Part shown: positions 30,779 to 39,416 of the stretch, piece after piece
How the letters are laid out: each line of letters starts with the position of its first letter
Numbering within the stretch: position 1 is the first letter of the stretch
Assembly: GCF_001898325.1 (NCBI RefSeq)
Contig: NZ_MKTR01000021.1
Coordinates: 24,868 to 88,867 of the forward strand
Reading direction: 5' to 3'
Origin: Microbacterium sp. 67-17
GTDB lineage: Bacteria > Actinomycetota > Actinomycetes > Actinomycetales > Microbacteriaceae
DNA: 64,000 bases
The notes under the pieces: model-generated
Told to the model about the DNA's origin: nothing
Seen by the model: the letters and a program-made list of their open reading frames with translations, nothing else
Database searches by the model: none
Program-made: the position numbers and the translations under genes

Positions 30779-31984
30779 CTACTTCTTCTTCTTGCCGTCG
30801 TAGTGGGGGTTTTCCCAGATGACCGAGCCACCCTGTCCGAGGCCCACACACATGGCGGTGAGCCCGTACCGGACGTCGGGGCGCTCGGCGAACTGCGCCG
30901 CAAGCTGAATCATCAGGCGCACGCCGGATGCCGCGAGGGGGTGGCCGAGGGCAATGGCGCCGCCCCACTGGTTTACGCGAGGGTCGTCATCCGCCACTCC
31001 GAAGTGATCGAGCAGCGACAGCACCTGCACAGCGAAGGCCTCATTGAGTTCGAACAGTCCGATGTCATCGATCGTGAGACCGGCCTTCTGAAGCGCCTTC
31101 TCGGTCGAGGGGATCGGCCCGATGCCCATGATTTCAGGCTGCACTCCCGCGAAGGCGAAAGACACCAGTCGCATCTTGGGTGCAAGGCCGAACTGCTTGA
31201 CCGCGTCGCCGCTGGCCAGCAGTCCCATCGTCGCGCCATCTGTGAGCGGTGATGAGGTGCCCGCGGTAACGCGCCCGTGCGGGCGGAAGGGGGTCTTCAG
31301 TGCTGCGAGACCTTCCATCGTCGTCTCGGGACGTCGGCCCTCATCCTCGGTGGCGAGCCCCCAGGCGCCGTCAGCGTTCTTGATCGCCACGGAGACGAGA
31401 TCCGGCTGGATCTTTCCGGAGTCGTATGCTGCCTGCGCCTTCAGCTGGCTCTGCATGCCGAACCGATCCGCGCGCTCCTTGGTGAGCTGCGGGAACCGGT
31501 CATGGAGGCGTTCGGCCGTGACGCCCATGTTCAATGCGCCGGGGTCCACCATCTTCTCCGCGACGAAGCGCGGGTTAGGGTCAGCGTTGGAGCCGATCGG
31601 ATGACGCCCCATGTGCTCCACACCGCCTGCGAGCGCGAGGTCGTACATGCCGAAACCGATCGAACCAGCCATCGTGGTGACGCTCGTCATCGCGCCCGCG
31701 CACATCCGGTCAATTGCGAACCCCGGAACGGTCATCGGCAATCCGGCAAGGATCGCCGCAGACCTACCGAGCGTCAGTCCTTGATCGCCGGTCTGTGACG
31801 TCGCAGCGATCGCCACATCGTCGATGCGCTCTTTCGGTACGTCAGGATTGCGCTCCATCAGCCCGATGATCGCCTTGACCGCCAGGTCGTCAGCCCGGGT
31901 GTTCCAGTACATGCCCTTCTCGCCCGCGCGCCCGAACGGGGTGCGCATACCGTCGACGAAGAAGACGTCCGACATTTCGGCCAC
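30779..31984 (-). CDS. fadA: Acetyl-CoA C-acyltransferase (thiolase)
   Basis: Cleaves 3-ketoacyl-CoA in the last beta-oxidation step. The 401-residue protein has the nucleophilic Cys in DRMCAGAMTSV near residue 94, NEAFAVQVL near 320, GGAIALGHPLAASG with the active His near 350, and MCVGLGQGGS with the second Cys near 380. It ends in a run of lysines. The start is GTG at 31984, with GGAGG five bases upstream. The next gene downstream is fadB on the same strand. Confidence 0.94.
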   Translation of the reverse strand: MAEMSDVFFVDGMRTPFGRAGEKGMYWNTRADDLAVKAIIGLMERNPDVPKERIDDVAIAATSQTGDQGLTLGRSAAILAGLPMTVPGFAIDRMCAGAMTSVTTMAGSIGFGMYDLALAGGVEHMGRHPIGSNADPNPRFVAEKMVDPGALNMGVTAERLHDRFPQLTKERADRFGMQSQLKAQAAYDSGKIQPDLVSVAIKNADGAWGLATEDEGRRPETTMEGLAALKTPFRPHGRVTAGTSSPLTDGATMGLLASGDAVKQFGLAPKMRLVSFAFAGVQPEIMGIGPIPSTEKALQKAGLTIDDIGLFELNEAFAVQVLSLLDHFGVADDDPRVNQWGGAIALGHPLAASGVRLMIQLAAQFAERPDVRYGLTAMCVGLGQGGSVIWENPHYDGKKKK

Positions 31985-32057
31985 TCTGCCTCCAAGGATT
32001 GGGAATGACGCCAGCCTAGGAAGGCGTCAAAACGGCGCGGAATCGGTTGGGTCGAAC

Positions 32058-33260
32058 CTACGAAGCGCTCTCGGAGGCCTCTGGAGAGGGTTGACCGGAT
32101 TCCACAAAGGCTTCGGCGATCACCTGTGCAGTCTGCTCAATCTGCCACGGTCGTGCACCGAGTTCAGCCAGGGCTTTGCCGATTCCGTCGGCGCCGATGA
32201 CAGCCGGTGGAGCCCAGGCGACGCGTCGCAGCAGCTCTGGGGTGAGAAGGTTCTCGACCGGCATGTGCAGCGACTGCGCGACCTCGTCGATCGCAGGCTT
32301 GGCTGCCTTGAGTCGAGCGTCGGCCTCCGGCGCTCGGTCAGCCCACGCCCTCACCGGCGGGATCGTGTCGGTGTTGCGCACCCGCTCGGGTGGCAGGTCG
32401 AGGTCGGCGCGTCCCGCCTCGAACGCTGCCCACCATCGATCGAGCTCGGAGCGGCTGGCTCTGCCTGTGAACTCCTTCACGGCTGCGAGCTGCTGCTTGG
32501 TCTTCGGATCTGCCAGGATCGCGGCGACCAGAGCCCGGTCGGGGACGAGGCGCCCGGGTGAGACATCCTGCGTGACGGCGAGTTCTTCGCGAGCGAGCCA
32601 CAGCGCCCTCGCGATCGCGAGCCCCCGACGCCCGCGCACGGTATGGAGACCGCTGAGCCGACGCCAGGGATCCTCCCGCGGAGGTTTGGGCTCCCGGGTG
32701 AGAACGGCAGAGAACTCCTGCGCAGCGAACTCTGTCTTGCCGGCGTCCGCGAGCTGCTGGACAAGGATGTCGCGCACGTCGATGAGATACTCCACATCGA
32801 GCGCCGCGTACTCGAGCCAGGCTTGCGGAAGCGGACGTGTCGACCAGTCGGAGGCAGAGTGCGCTTTCGCGAGAGTGATACCGAGGGTCTCTTCGACGAC
32901 GGCCCCGAGGCCTACACGCTCTCGTCCGAGGAGTCGCGATGCCAGTTCGGTGTCGAAAATCGTCGGGGGTTCGAGGCTCAGCTCGCGCAGCGAGGGCAAG
33001 TCCTGGCTGGCGGCGTGAAACACCCACTCGACGTCACCGATTGCCTGCTGCAGTGACGAGAAGTCCGTACCGACCGCTGGCGGGTCGATCAAAATCACGC
33101 CCGCGCCGCGGCGGAAGACCTGAACAAGATAGGCGCGCTGCGAGTAGCGGAACCCCGAGGCGCGCTCGACGTCGACGGCCACGGGACCTGTGCCAGCAGC
33201 GAGGTGCGCAGCCGCGGCACGGAGGGCGTCTGCGTCTGTGATCACGGTGTACTCAGCCAC
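32058..33260 (-). CDS. rnd: Ribonuclease D-like 3'-5' exonuclease
   Basis: RNA-processing exonuclease, 400 residues. The DEDD exonuclease domain opens with PVAVDVERASGF (residues 27-38), includes EWVFHAASQDLPSLREL near 75 and ends with LEYAALDVEYLIDV near 165. One HRDC domain lies at about 205-285 and a second helical domain follows. RNase D trims tRNA 3' ends in other bacteria. It overlaps the DUF3000 gene by eight bases and is probably translated with it. Confidence 0.9.
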   Translation of the reverse strand: MAEYTVITDADALRAAAAHLAAGTGPVAVDVERASGFRYSQRAYLVQVFRRGAGVILIDPPAVGTDFSSLQQAIGDVEWVFHAASQDLPSLRELSLEPPTIFDTELASRLLGRERVGLGAVVEETLGITLAKAHSASDWSTRPLPQAWLEYAALDVEYLIDVRDILVQQLADAGKTEFAAQEFSAVLTREPKPPREDPWRRLSGLHTVRGRRGLAIARALWLAREELAVTQDVSPGRLVPDRALVAAILADPKTKQQLAAVKEFTGRASRSELDRWWAAFEAGRADLDLPPERVRNTDTIPPVRAWADRAPEADARLKAAKPAIDEVAQSLHMPVENLLTPELLRRVAWAPPAVIGADGIGKALAELGARPWQIEQTAQVIAEAFVESGQPSPEASESAS

Positions 33261-33837
33261 GGCTCACCCTGCGGGACGTCACCGTTGCGATCTGCTCAGA
33301 TCCGGGGGGAAGTCCCGCGAGCATGCAGACCAGCTCTGCCCACGCCTCGACGTGCGCGTCGAGGTTCGCGGTCGGCGTCCATGAGGCGCGAAGTTCGATC
33401 TGCGCGCCATCGCCCTCGTCGGCAAGGCTCCCGAATCCCTTCGAGAGGGTCTTCGTCGCGGTGCCTGAGGGGGAGTGATAGGTAGCGGCGTGTGCCTGCA
33501 GGGCGTCCGTGAGCCACGACCAGGTCACATCCGCCAACAGCGCGTCCATGCCGATCTCAGGCTCGAGCGGCGCCTGCGCGAAGCACACGATGCGCCAGGC
33601 GCCATTCCACTGGGAGGGCTCGTCCGGGTCATGTAACAGGATGAAGCGACCCGTTCCGTACGCTGAGTCGGTGCCGGCTGCCTCGGGCCTCACGTCAGCG
33701 GCCAGAGCGAGGGCGTGAGGAGCAAGGCCGGTCGGTGCGGGAATCTCGCGGACCGTGAGGTCGTCACGGAAGGTGGCCTCGCGAATCACCGCGGCCACGT
33801 CGTCGAACGCCACCCCCGACAGAAGGTCTCCGGTCAC
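33253..33837 (-). CDS. DUF3000 protein
   Basis: A 194-residue actinobacterial protein of unknown function. Conserved stretches are DDLTVREIPAPTGLAPHALAL near residue 25, GTGRFILLHDPDEPSQWNGAWR near 60 and LADVTWSWLTDAL near 100. It sits directly before the RNase D gene, an arrangement conserved in the group, so a link to RNA metabolism is a reasonable guess. The GTG at 33837 has TAGTCT six bases upstream and no Shine-Dalgarno, suggesting a leaderless message. Confidence 0.88.
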   Translation of the reverse strand: MTGDLLSGVAFDDVAAVIREATFRDDLTVREIPAPTGLAPHALALAADVRPEAAGTDSAYGTGRFILLHDPDEPSQWNGAWRIVCFAQAPLEPEIGMDALLADVTWSWLTDALQAHAATYHSPSGTATKTLSKGFGSLADEGDGAQIELRASWTPTANLDAHVEAWAELVCMLAGLPPGSEQIATVTSRRVSRG

Positions 33838-33843
33838 CCCGAC

Positions 33844-33853
33844 AGACTAGAGT
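33844..33853. promoter_or_regulatory. Divergent promoter with shared TA (DUF3000/hydrolase)
   Basis: AGACTAGAGT carries TAGTCT on the minus strand (33849-33844) and TAGAGT on the plus strand (33848-33853), sharing the TA at 33848-33849. The minus gap to GTG is six bases, the plus gap to ATG nine. Confidence 0.5.
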
Positions 33854-33862
33854 GAGGACCCC

Positions 33863-35071
33863 ATGGTCGAGTCCAGGCGCGCCGCCTCCCCACAGTACGT
33901 CGTTATCGTCAAAGCGGCTCTCGCGGCGATCTCGATGGCCCTCGGCGCTGTCCTCGCACTGTGGGGCGGTATTGCCGTACGTATGGCAAGGAAAGTCGTC
34001 ACGCCGGCAGCTCGGATCCCCGATTGCCGCATCCTCGAGCTTGATACGTCCGCCCAGACCATCACGCTCACGCGCACTCCCGACACCGAGTTGGCTGGCC
34101 GGTATGGCCTGTTCACCACGGGAACAGAGCGCTACCTCAAACTCGGATCCGTGCTGTCGGAGACGGCCGACACGGTCAAGCGCAAGCTTCTCACTCATGT
34201 CGGTCCCCAGGCTCGGATCGTCAGGGATGCCGCCTTCAGCGGGTGGTACTACGAGCGTCCCGAAGAACTGCATCTGCCCGTCAGTCCGGAGCTGGTCGGT
34301 TCGGCGCTCGGACCCTGCCCCGCCTGGTTGTTTCCCGCCGGCGAGGGTGAGATCTGGGTGATTCAGGTGCACGGGCGTGGCGCCACACGAGCGGAGTGCC
34401 TACGCGCCGTCCCGATCTTCCACGGGTTGGGAATCACATCGTTGGTCGTCTCGTATCGTAATGATGGCGAGGCGCCTCGGAGCCGCTCGGGCACCTACAC
34501 ACTCGGTGCCACCGAGTGGCGCGACGTGGACGCCGCGGTGGGGTTCGCCCGCCGGAGAGGCGCGAAGCGGGTCATCATCATGGGATGGTCGATGGGTGGT
34601 GCTATTGCGCTGCAACTTGCCCTGAACTCCGCGCATCGCGACCTCATCGTGGGTCTCATCCTCGACTCACCCGTGGTCGACTGGCGGATCGTGCTCGACT
34701 ACCAGGCGCGGCTCATGAAGCTGCCTCCGGCAGTCACGCGCCTGGCGATCACCGTGCTCGGTGCTGATTGGGCGACGGCGCTCACCGGCGCGGGCGCTGC
34801 GATTCCGTTCCGTCGCCTCGACGTGCTCGCCCGCTCGGCGGAGCTCCGGCATCCGATACTCATCCTCCACAGCGACGATGACGGCTTCGTCCCCTCGGAT
34901 GCTTCCCACGACCTCGTGGTCGCGCGTCCCGACCTCGTGGAGCTCGACGTCTTCAGCGTGGCTCGTCACACCAAGCTGTGGAACTACGACCAGGAGCGCT
35001 GGACGGGCCGGATCACGCGGTGGCTGACCCAGCGAGGGTTCGTCAGCGAGCGCGTAGACGCAGATAGGTGA
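33863..35071 (+). CDS. Membrane-anchored alpha/beta hydrolase
   Basis: A 402-residue protein with one N-terminal membrane helix (residues 13-35) and an alpha/beta hydrolase domain. The nucleophile elbow is GWSMGGAIALQLAL near residue 240, the acid is in ILHSDDDGFVPSD near 335 and the His in SVARHTKLWNYD near 370. The substrate is unknown; similar actinobacterial proteins are annotated as lysophospholipase-like. The ATG has no good Shine-Dalgarno; a TAGAGT element lies nine bases upstream. The 3' end overlaps the convergent RibD-like gene by 29 bases. Confidence 0.85.
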   Translation: MVESRRAASPQYVVIVKAALAAISMALGAVLALWGGIAVRMARKVVTPAARIPDCRILELDTSAQTITLTRTPDTELAGRYGLFTTGTERYLKLGSVLSETADTVKRKLLTHVGPQARIVRDAAFSGWYYERPEELHLPVSPELVGSALGPCPAWLFPAGEGEIWVIQVHGRGATRAECLRAVPIFHGLGITSLVVSYRNDGEAPRSRSGTYTLGATEWRDVDAAVGFARRRGAKRVIIMGWSMGGAIALQLALNSAHRDLIVGLILDSPVVDWRIVLDYQARLMKLPPAVTRLAITVLGADWATALTGAGAAIPFRRLDVLARSAELRHPILILHSDDDGFVPSDASHDLVVARPDLVELDVFSVARHTKLWNYDQERWTGRITRWLTQRGFVSERVDADR

Positions 35072-35750
35072 ATCCCTCCTCGTCGACGAGGTGACCGGCG
35101 AGTTCTGTCTCGACGGCGTCGTGGATGCTCAGAAACGGATGCTCCACCGGCGTCAGCGCCGGTGCAACCGTGATGCAGTATTCGTCGATGATTCTTGATT
35201 CCGCGAACTGTCGGGCCAGTGACGGGCCGCCCTCACAGACGAGGTGACGCAGGCCCAGGTCCCGGAGAGCACCGACCACGAGCGCCGGCGTGGGCTCGTC
35301 GGTAGGGAGTCCCACGACCTGGGCGGAAAGGTGAGCGACAGTTGCTTCCACGTGCTCGGTCCGGGATGCGGGGCACAGGACGATGAGAGGCTGGTCCACC
35401 TCGTCAGGCATCCGGAGCCCCTCCAACGAGCCGGAGCGGGTCACGACAGCGAGAGCCGCCGACCGGGGGAGGAGATAGCCCTCGGCGCGCACCGTCTGAG
35501 CCCCGACGATCACGGCATCCGCGGCCCCACGGATTGCGCTGAGAATGAGCCGGTCTGCCCCGCCGGTGAGGGTCTCACTCGTACCGTCGGCGCCGACGGC
35601 GGACCCGGTGAGCGAGGTGATCATGTTCAGCCGCACGGAGTCCGGATCTGCGGAGCCGTAACGCGCGGCGATCCACGCACGCGCTGCGTCACGGTCGTCG
35701 TCGATGTCGATCGTGTCGAGGGTTCGTGGCGACAGTTCGGTCACGATCAT
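35043..35750 (-). CDS. RibD C-terminal/dihydrofolate reductase-like protein
   Basis: A 235-residue NADPH-dependent reductase of the RibD C-terminal domain family, which covers riboflavin-pathway reductases and many uncharacterised dihydrofolate reductase-like enzymes. Visible parts are VRLNMITSLTGSAVGADG near residue 40, ADAVIVGAQTVRAEGY near 80, and RHLVCEGGPSLARQF near 170. No other riboflavin gene is nearby, so the substrate is unknown. AGAGG precedes the ATG at 35750 by eight bases. The gene is divergent from zapE. Confidence 0.85.
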   Translation of the reverse strand: MIVTELSPRTLDTIDIDDDRDAARAWIAARYGSADPDSVRLNMITSLTGSAVGADGTSETLTGGADRLILSAIRGAADAVIVGAQTVRAEGYLLPRSAALAVVTRSGSLEGLRMPDEVDQPLIVLCPASRTEHVEATVAHLSAQVVGLPTDEPTPALVVGALRDLGLRHLVCEGGPSLARQFAESRIIDEYCITVAPALTPVEHPFLSIHDAVETELAGHLVDEEGFTYLRLRAR

Positions 35751-35800
35751 GGAGAGATCCTCTCTGGGCCCGTGGAACTCGGTCGGGGAGCCTCCGGGTG

Positions 35801-35824
35801 CGCGGGGTGTGGCGACACCCCGCG
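35801..35824. repeat. Perfect 10-bp hairpin between RibD-like gene and zapE
   Basis: CGCGGGGTGT and ACACCCCGCG surround a GGCG loop in the divergent intergenic region. No T-run follows, and the position argues for an operator or leader hairpin rather than a terminator. Confidence 0.5.
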
Positions 35825-35907
35825 TAAAGTAGGAGGGTCCTCCCGCCCTCCCCGACTCTAGGCGGCACGCGGCACGCCCGCATCCGCCTCCTCCGCGGAA
35901 GCTACCC

Positions 35908-36939
35908 ATGCCAGCATCCGGCCCCACCGGCATCGTCCACCTCGCAACGCGCGCACCCGAGCTCTCCGGCGACCAGATGGTGGCGGCGCTCACGCCCCCA
36001 CCGCAGTTCGCCCATGCGTCGTTCGAGTCGTACCGCGCCGACCCGGCTTTCCCCTCTCAGCAGGAGGCGAAGGAGCTTCTTGTCGCCTTCGCCGGCGGGC
36101 GCCCGGAGGCAGCACGCGGAGGTCTGTTCCGGCGCCGACCGAAGCAGCCCGAGCTCAAGCCCGGCGTGTACCTGGACGGCGGATTCGGTGTCGGCAAGAC
36201 GCACTTGCTCGCTGCGATCTACCATGCGATGCCCGTGCGTCGGAAGTACTTCGGATCGTTCATCGAGTACACGGCGCTGGTCGGGGCACTTGGCTACCAG
36301 AACGTCGTCAAGCTCTTCACCGGGGCCGACCTGCTGTGCATCGACGAGTTCGAGCTCGATGACCCCGGCGACACGATGGTCATGACACGACTCCTGGGCG
36401 GACTGGTGGCCACGGGCACCCGGCTTGCGGCGACATCCAACACCCCGCCCAATGCGCTGGGAGAGGGGCGATTCGCCGCGCAGGACTTCCTGCGTGAGAT
36501 CCATGCGATGGCCGAGAGCTTCCAGACCATTCGGATCGATGGAACCGACTACCGTCACCGGGATGTCGACGGACACGCGGTGTCCCTGGACGTTGCCGAC
36601 TATGAAGAGGCAATCGCATCAGCATCCGGTGATGGGATCGTGAGCGACGACGCCTTCGAGGACGTCGTCGCTCAGCTGGCGCGCGTCCACCCGTCGCGCT
36701 ATATCCGCTTGATCGAGGGGGTATCCCTCGTCGGCCTTCGCGACGTAGAAGTCTTCACCGACCAGTCCGCGGCTCTCCGATTCGTCGCACTGGTTGACCG
36801 CATCTACGACGCGCAGATCCCGATTCGCGCGACCGGCATCACCCTGGACCGGGTCTTTCCTGACGAGATGCTGGCCGGCGGATACCGCAAGAAGTACCTC
36901 CGCGCGATCTCGCGCCTGGTCGCTTCGACTCTCGCGTGA
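35908..36939 (+). CDS. zapE: Cell division protein ZapE (AFG1-like ATPase)
   Basis: A 343-residue AAA-type ATPase of the AFG1/ZapE family. The Walker A motif is GGFGVGKTHLL near residue 94, Walker B LLCIDEFELDDPGD near 147, and sensor-type residues follow in TSNTPPNALGEGRF. In E. coli ZapE associates with the division ring under stress; the mitochondrial relative Afg1 deals with respiratory proteins. The actinobacterial role is unknown. It ends about 180 bases before amtB. Confidence 0.92.
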   Translation: MPASGPTGIVHLATRAPELSGDQMVAALTPPPQFAHASFESYRADPAFPSQQEAKELLVAFAGGRPEAARGGLFRRRPKQPELKPGVYLDGGFGVGKTHLLAAIYHAMPVRRKYFGSFIEYTALVGALGYQNVVKLFTGADLLCIDEFELDDPGDTMVMTRLLGGLVATGTRLAATSNTPPNALGEGRFAAQDFLREIHAMAESFQTIRIDGTDYRHRDVDGHAVSLDVADYEEAIASASGDGIVSDDAFEDVVAQLARVHPSRYIRLIEGVSLVGLRDVEVFTDQSAALRFVALVDRIYDAQIPIRATGITLDRVFPDEMLAGGYRKKYLRAISRLVASTLA

Positions 36940-36947
36940 ATTTCGTG

Positions 36948-36963
36948 GTGACCTCGGGGTCAC
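36948..36963. repeat. Inverted repeat downstream of zapE
   Basis: GTGACC-TCGG-GGTCAC directly follows the zapE stop codon. The arms are only six bases, too short for a firm terminator call; it may belong to the amtB control region. Confidence 0.35.
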
Positions 36964-36996
36964 ACGAAACCTGATGTTTACCTGAGCGCAGGTCGT

Positions 36997-37012
36997 GTAA
37001 CAGACGCGAAAC
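36997..37012 (+). promoter_or_regulatory. GlnR-type nitrogen box upstream of amtB
   Basis: GTAAC-AGACGC-GAAAC fits the gTnAc-N6-GaAAc consensus and matches the box upstream of glnA in both half-sites. It is 108 bases upstream of the amtB ATG. A further GAAAC-N6-TTTAC arrangement at 36966-36981 may be a second, weaker site. Confidence 0.7.
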
Positions 37013-37120
37013 ACAGGGCACCCTCTGGTCGAAACCGGTCGCCGCGAGACTGGCTCCGCAAGTGCCCGACTACCCGCTTCGGTGCAACTTTTGACACACG
37101 ACACGAATTGAGGATTCTCA

Positions 37121-38350
37121 ATGGATGCTGGAAATCTCGCCTGGTCCGTCGCCGCGACGGCCCTGGTGTTGTTTATGACGCCGGGCGTGGCGTTCTTCTA
37201 TGGAGGCCTGGTCAAGGCCAAGAGCGTCGTCAGCATGATGATGATGAGCTTCGGGGCGCTCGGTCTCGTGAGCGTTCTCTGGATTCTGTACGGCTTCAAC
37301 ATGTCTGCCGTCTCGAGCACCTGGGAGTTCGCAGGCAACCCGTTCTCGGACTTCGGTCTCGGGGGAGCAGATAGCGACACGCTTGTGGGGGCGACGTTCG
37401 GTGCCACCTTCGCGATCATCACCGTGGCTCTGATCTCGGGTGCGATCGCTGACCGCGCGCGGTTCGGGTCGTGGATGATCTTCGCCGGCGTTTGGGCGAC
37501 CGTGGTGTACTTCCCCGTGGCCGCATGGGTCTGGGGTGGTGGCTGGATCATGGGTCTTGGCGAGACCTTTGGTTTCTCCACGAGCGTCATCGACTACGCG
37601 GGTGGTACTGCCGTTCACATCAACGCGGGTGCTGCTGCCCTCGCCCTGGCGCTTGTCCTCGGTAAGCGCATCGGCTTCCAGAAGGGCATCAACAAGCCGC
37701 ACAGCGTTCCCCTGGTCATGCTCGGAGCATCGATCCTGTGGTTCGGCTGGTTCGGCTTCAACGCCGGCGCTGAGGGCACGTTCGGCCTCCTCGGCACGGA
37801 GGACTCGTCCGTCGGTCTCATCATCGTGAACACCCTCGGTGCGACCGCAGCAGCCATCATCGGTTGGCTCATCGTCGAGAAGTTCAAGGACGGCAAGGCG
37901 ACCTCGGTGGGCGCCGCATCCGGTGCGGTTGCCGGTCTTGTTGCCATCACCCCGGCATGTGCAAACCTCACACCGGGGTGGGCGCTTCTTCTGGGCCTCG
38001 TCACGGGTGTCATCTGCGCGTTCGCCATCGAGCTCAAGTGGAAGCTCGGCTATGACGACTCGCTGGACGTGGTCGGCGTTCACCTCGTCGGCGGTCTCAT
38101 CGGTACGCTCTACCTCGGGTTCTTCGCGACCGAGACCGGTCTGTTCGTCGGCGGGAACTACGAGCAGATCGTGCTTCAGCTGATTGCCGCAGTGGGTGTT
38201 CTGGTCTACTCCTTCGTCGTCGCCTGGATTCTGGGCTTCGCGATCGAGAAGACGATCGGTTTCCGTATCAAGAACGAGGACGAGCTCGCCGGCGTGGACG
38301 TTTCGGTTCACGGCGAAGAGGGCTACGCCTACGAGACTGTCGAGAAGTAA
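37121..38350 (+). CDS. amtB: Ammonium transporter
   Basis: Trimeric inner-membrane ammonium channel, 409 residues with about 11 transmembrane helices. It starts with an outward-facing hydrophobic helix (MDAGNLAWSVAATALVLFM) and carries the conserved pore histidines in GGTAVHINAGAAAL near residue 165 and VVGVHLVGGL near 315. The cytoplasmic tail is short. GAGG lies about seven bases before the ATG. No glnK or glnD gene follows, unlike in many actinobacteria. The nitrogen box ties it to glnA. Confidence 0.96.
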   Translation: MDAGNLAWSVAATALVLFMTPGVAFFYGGLVKAKSVVSMMMMSFGALGLVSVLWILYGFNMSAVSSTWEFAGNPFSDFGLGGADSDTLVGATFGATFAIITVALISGAIADRARFGSWMIFAGVWATVVYFPVAAWVWGGGWIMGLGETFGFSTSVIDYAGGTAVHINAGAAALALALVLGKRIGFQKGINKPHSVPLVMLGASILWFGWFGFNAGAEGTFGLLGTEDSSVGLIIVNTLGATAAAIIGWLIVEKFKDGKATSVGAASGAVAGLVAITPACANLTPGWALLLGLVTGVICAFAIELKWKLGYDDSLDVVGVHLVGGLIGTLYLGFFATETGLFVGGNYEQIVLQLIAAVGVLVYSFVVAWILGFAIEKTIGFRIKNEDELAGVDVSVHGEEGYAYETVEK

Positions 38351-38371
38351 GCTACGACTCTCCTTCAGAGC

Positions 38372-38417
38372 CCTCAGGGGCGTCGCGACTCATTCGCGGC
38401 GCCCCTGAGGCGTTTCT
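38372..38417 (+). terminator. amtB terminator
   Basis: An 11-bp perfect stem (CCTCAGGGGCG / CGCCCCTGAGG) encloses a smaller CGCGA hairpin and is followed by the T-rich CGTTTCTT. It lies 20 bases after the amtB stop. Confidence 0.8.
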
Positions 38418-38433
38418 TCGCGTCTTCGGCGGT

Positions 38434-38439
38434 TAGGGT
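38434..38439 (+). promoter_or_regulatory. -10 element for leaderless MazF-like gene
   Basis: TAGGGT ends six bases before the GTG at 38446, with no Shine-Dalgarno between them. Confidence 0.45.
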
Positions 38440-38445
38440 GACCTC

Positions 38446-38967
38446 GTGAGTCAGCTGTCGTCGCTTGTGCGCAGAGTTGTCCGCGCGCTCACGCCCTCGC
38501 GGCACGCATCCGTGGGCACGGACGCCGCACGAGATGCGCTGCCCCTGGCGATCCGGACACGGCTCATCGCGCCACCTGGCGCACACGGTCTCACGATCAG
38601 CTATGCACCCGAACCGGACGGGGACGCCGACGCCGGCGAGATCGTGTGGACCTGGGTGCCTTACATCGAGGGCGACGGACGGGGCAAAGATCGTCCGGTT
38701 CTCGTAATCGGCAGGCAGGATTCGGACCACGTGTTTGCGGTGCGATTGACCAGTCAGTCGCACGACGGGGATCGGGACTATGTTGCGATCGGCTCGGGGC
38801 CGTGGGATGCGCGGGGGAGATCTTCCTGGGTCGACATCGAGCAGCTCTACAGCGAGCATCATCACGGGATGCGTCGTGAGGCGGCAGCGCTGGATCTTGA
38901 CCGGTTTGTGCTGGTCGCCAACGCGCTGCGCCGCCGCTACGGCTGGGATGCAGAGAGACGCCGTTGA
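38446..38967 (+). CDS. PemK/MazF-like protein without an antitoxin
   Basis: A 173-residue protein whose residues 64-170 look like the PemK/MazF fold: GEIVWTWVPYIEGDGRGKDRPVLVIG matches the first strands and the conserved RPVLV of MazF toxins, followed by HVFAVRLTSQSH and SSWVDIEQLYS. MazF toxins cut RNA; whether this one does is unknown. The first 60 residues are an extra basic and Ala-rich extension. There is no antitoxin gene on either side: amtB ends upstream and tRNA genes begin downstream. It may have a non-toxin function. Confidence 0.7.
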   Translation: MSQLSSLVRRVVRALTPSRHASVGTDAARDALPLAIRTRLIAPPGAHGLTISYAPEPDGDADAGEIVWTWVPYIEGDGRGKDRPVLVIGRQDSDHVFAVRLTSQSHDGDRDYVAIGSGPWDARGRSSWVDIEQLYSEHHHGMRREAAALDLDRFVLVANALRRRYGWDAERRR

Positions 38968-38976
38968 TGCTGAGTG

Positions 38977-39052
38977 TGGTGGGCGATACCAGACTCGAAC
39001 TGATGACCTCTTCCGTGTGAAGGAAGCGCGCTACCAACTGCGCCAATCGCCC
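38977..39052 (-). tRNA. tRNA-Val (CAC)
   Basis: A full cloverleaf on the minus strand: acceptor GGGCGAT/ATCGCCC, anticodon loop TTCACAC with anticodon CAC, T-arm GTTCGAGTC, and an encoded CCA end. Confidence 0.93.
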
Positions 39053-39196
39053 AAGACCCTCGCGGGCCGAGTCTCGATCCTACCGGATTCCTGGTCCGGC
39101 ACACGACCGCGCGCCTCGACACGCGCAGAGCCGTTTCAGTTTTGCGCGGCGGCGATTCTCGACTAAAGTCGATCAAGCGCCACACGGTGGTGCAAT

Positions 39197-39269
39197 GCGG
39201 ATGTAGCGCAGTTGGTAGCGCATCACCTTGCCAAGGTGAGGGTCGCGAGTTCGAGTCTCGTCATCCGCT
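39197..39269 (+). tRNA. tRNA-Gly (GCC)
   Basis: Acceptor GCGGATG/CATCCGC, anticodon loop TTGCCAA giving GCC, T-arm GTTCGAGTC. The 3' CCA is not encoded. Confidence 0.93.
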
Positions 39270-39319
39270 CGAGTGCGGGGCTTCCTTCGGGAGCACGACA
39301 CGTGGGTCGAACCACACAC

Positions 39320-39390
39320 GGTGGCGTGGCCGAGCGGCTAGGCACCGGCCTGCAAAGCCGTTTACACGGGTTCGAATCCCGTCGCCACCT
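39320..39390 (+). tRNA. tRNA-Cys (GCA)
   Basis: Acceptor GGTGGCG/CGCCACC, anticodon loop CTGCAAA giving GCA, T-arm GTTCGAATCC. It is 71 bases long and CCA is not encoded. Confidence 0.93.
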
Positions 39391-39416
39391 CGCATGACAA
39401 CTGAATAGCCTTTTAG

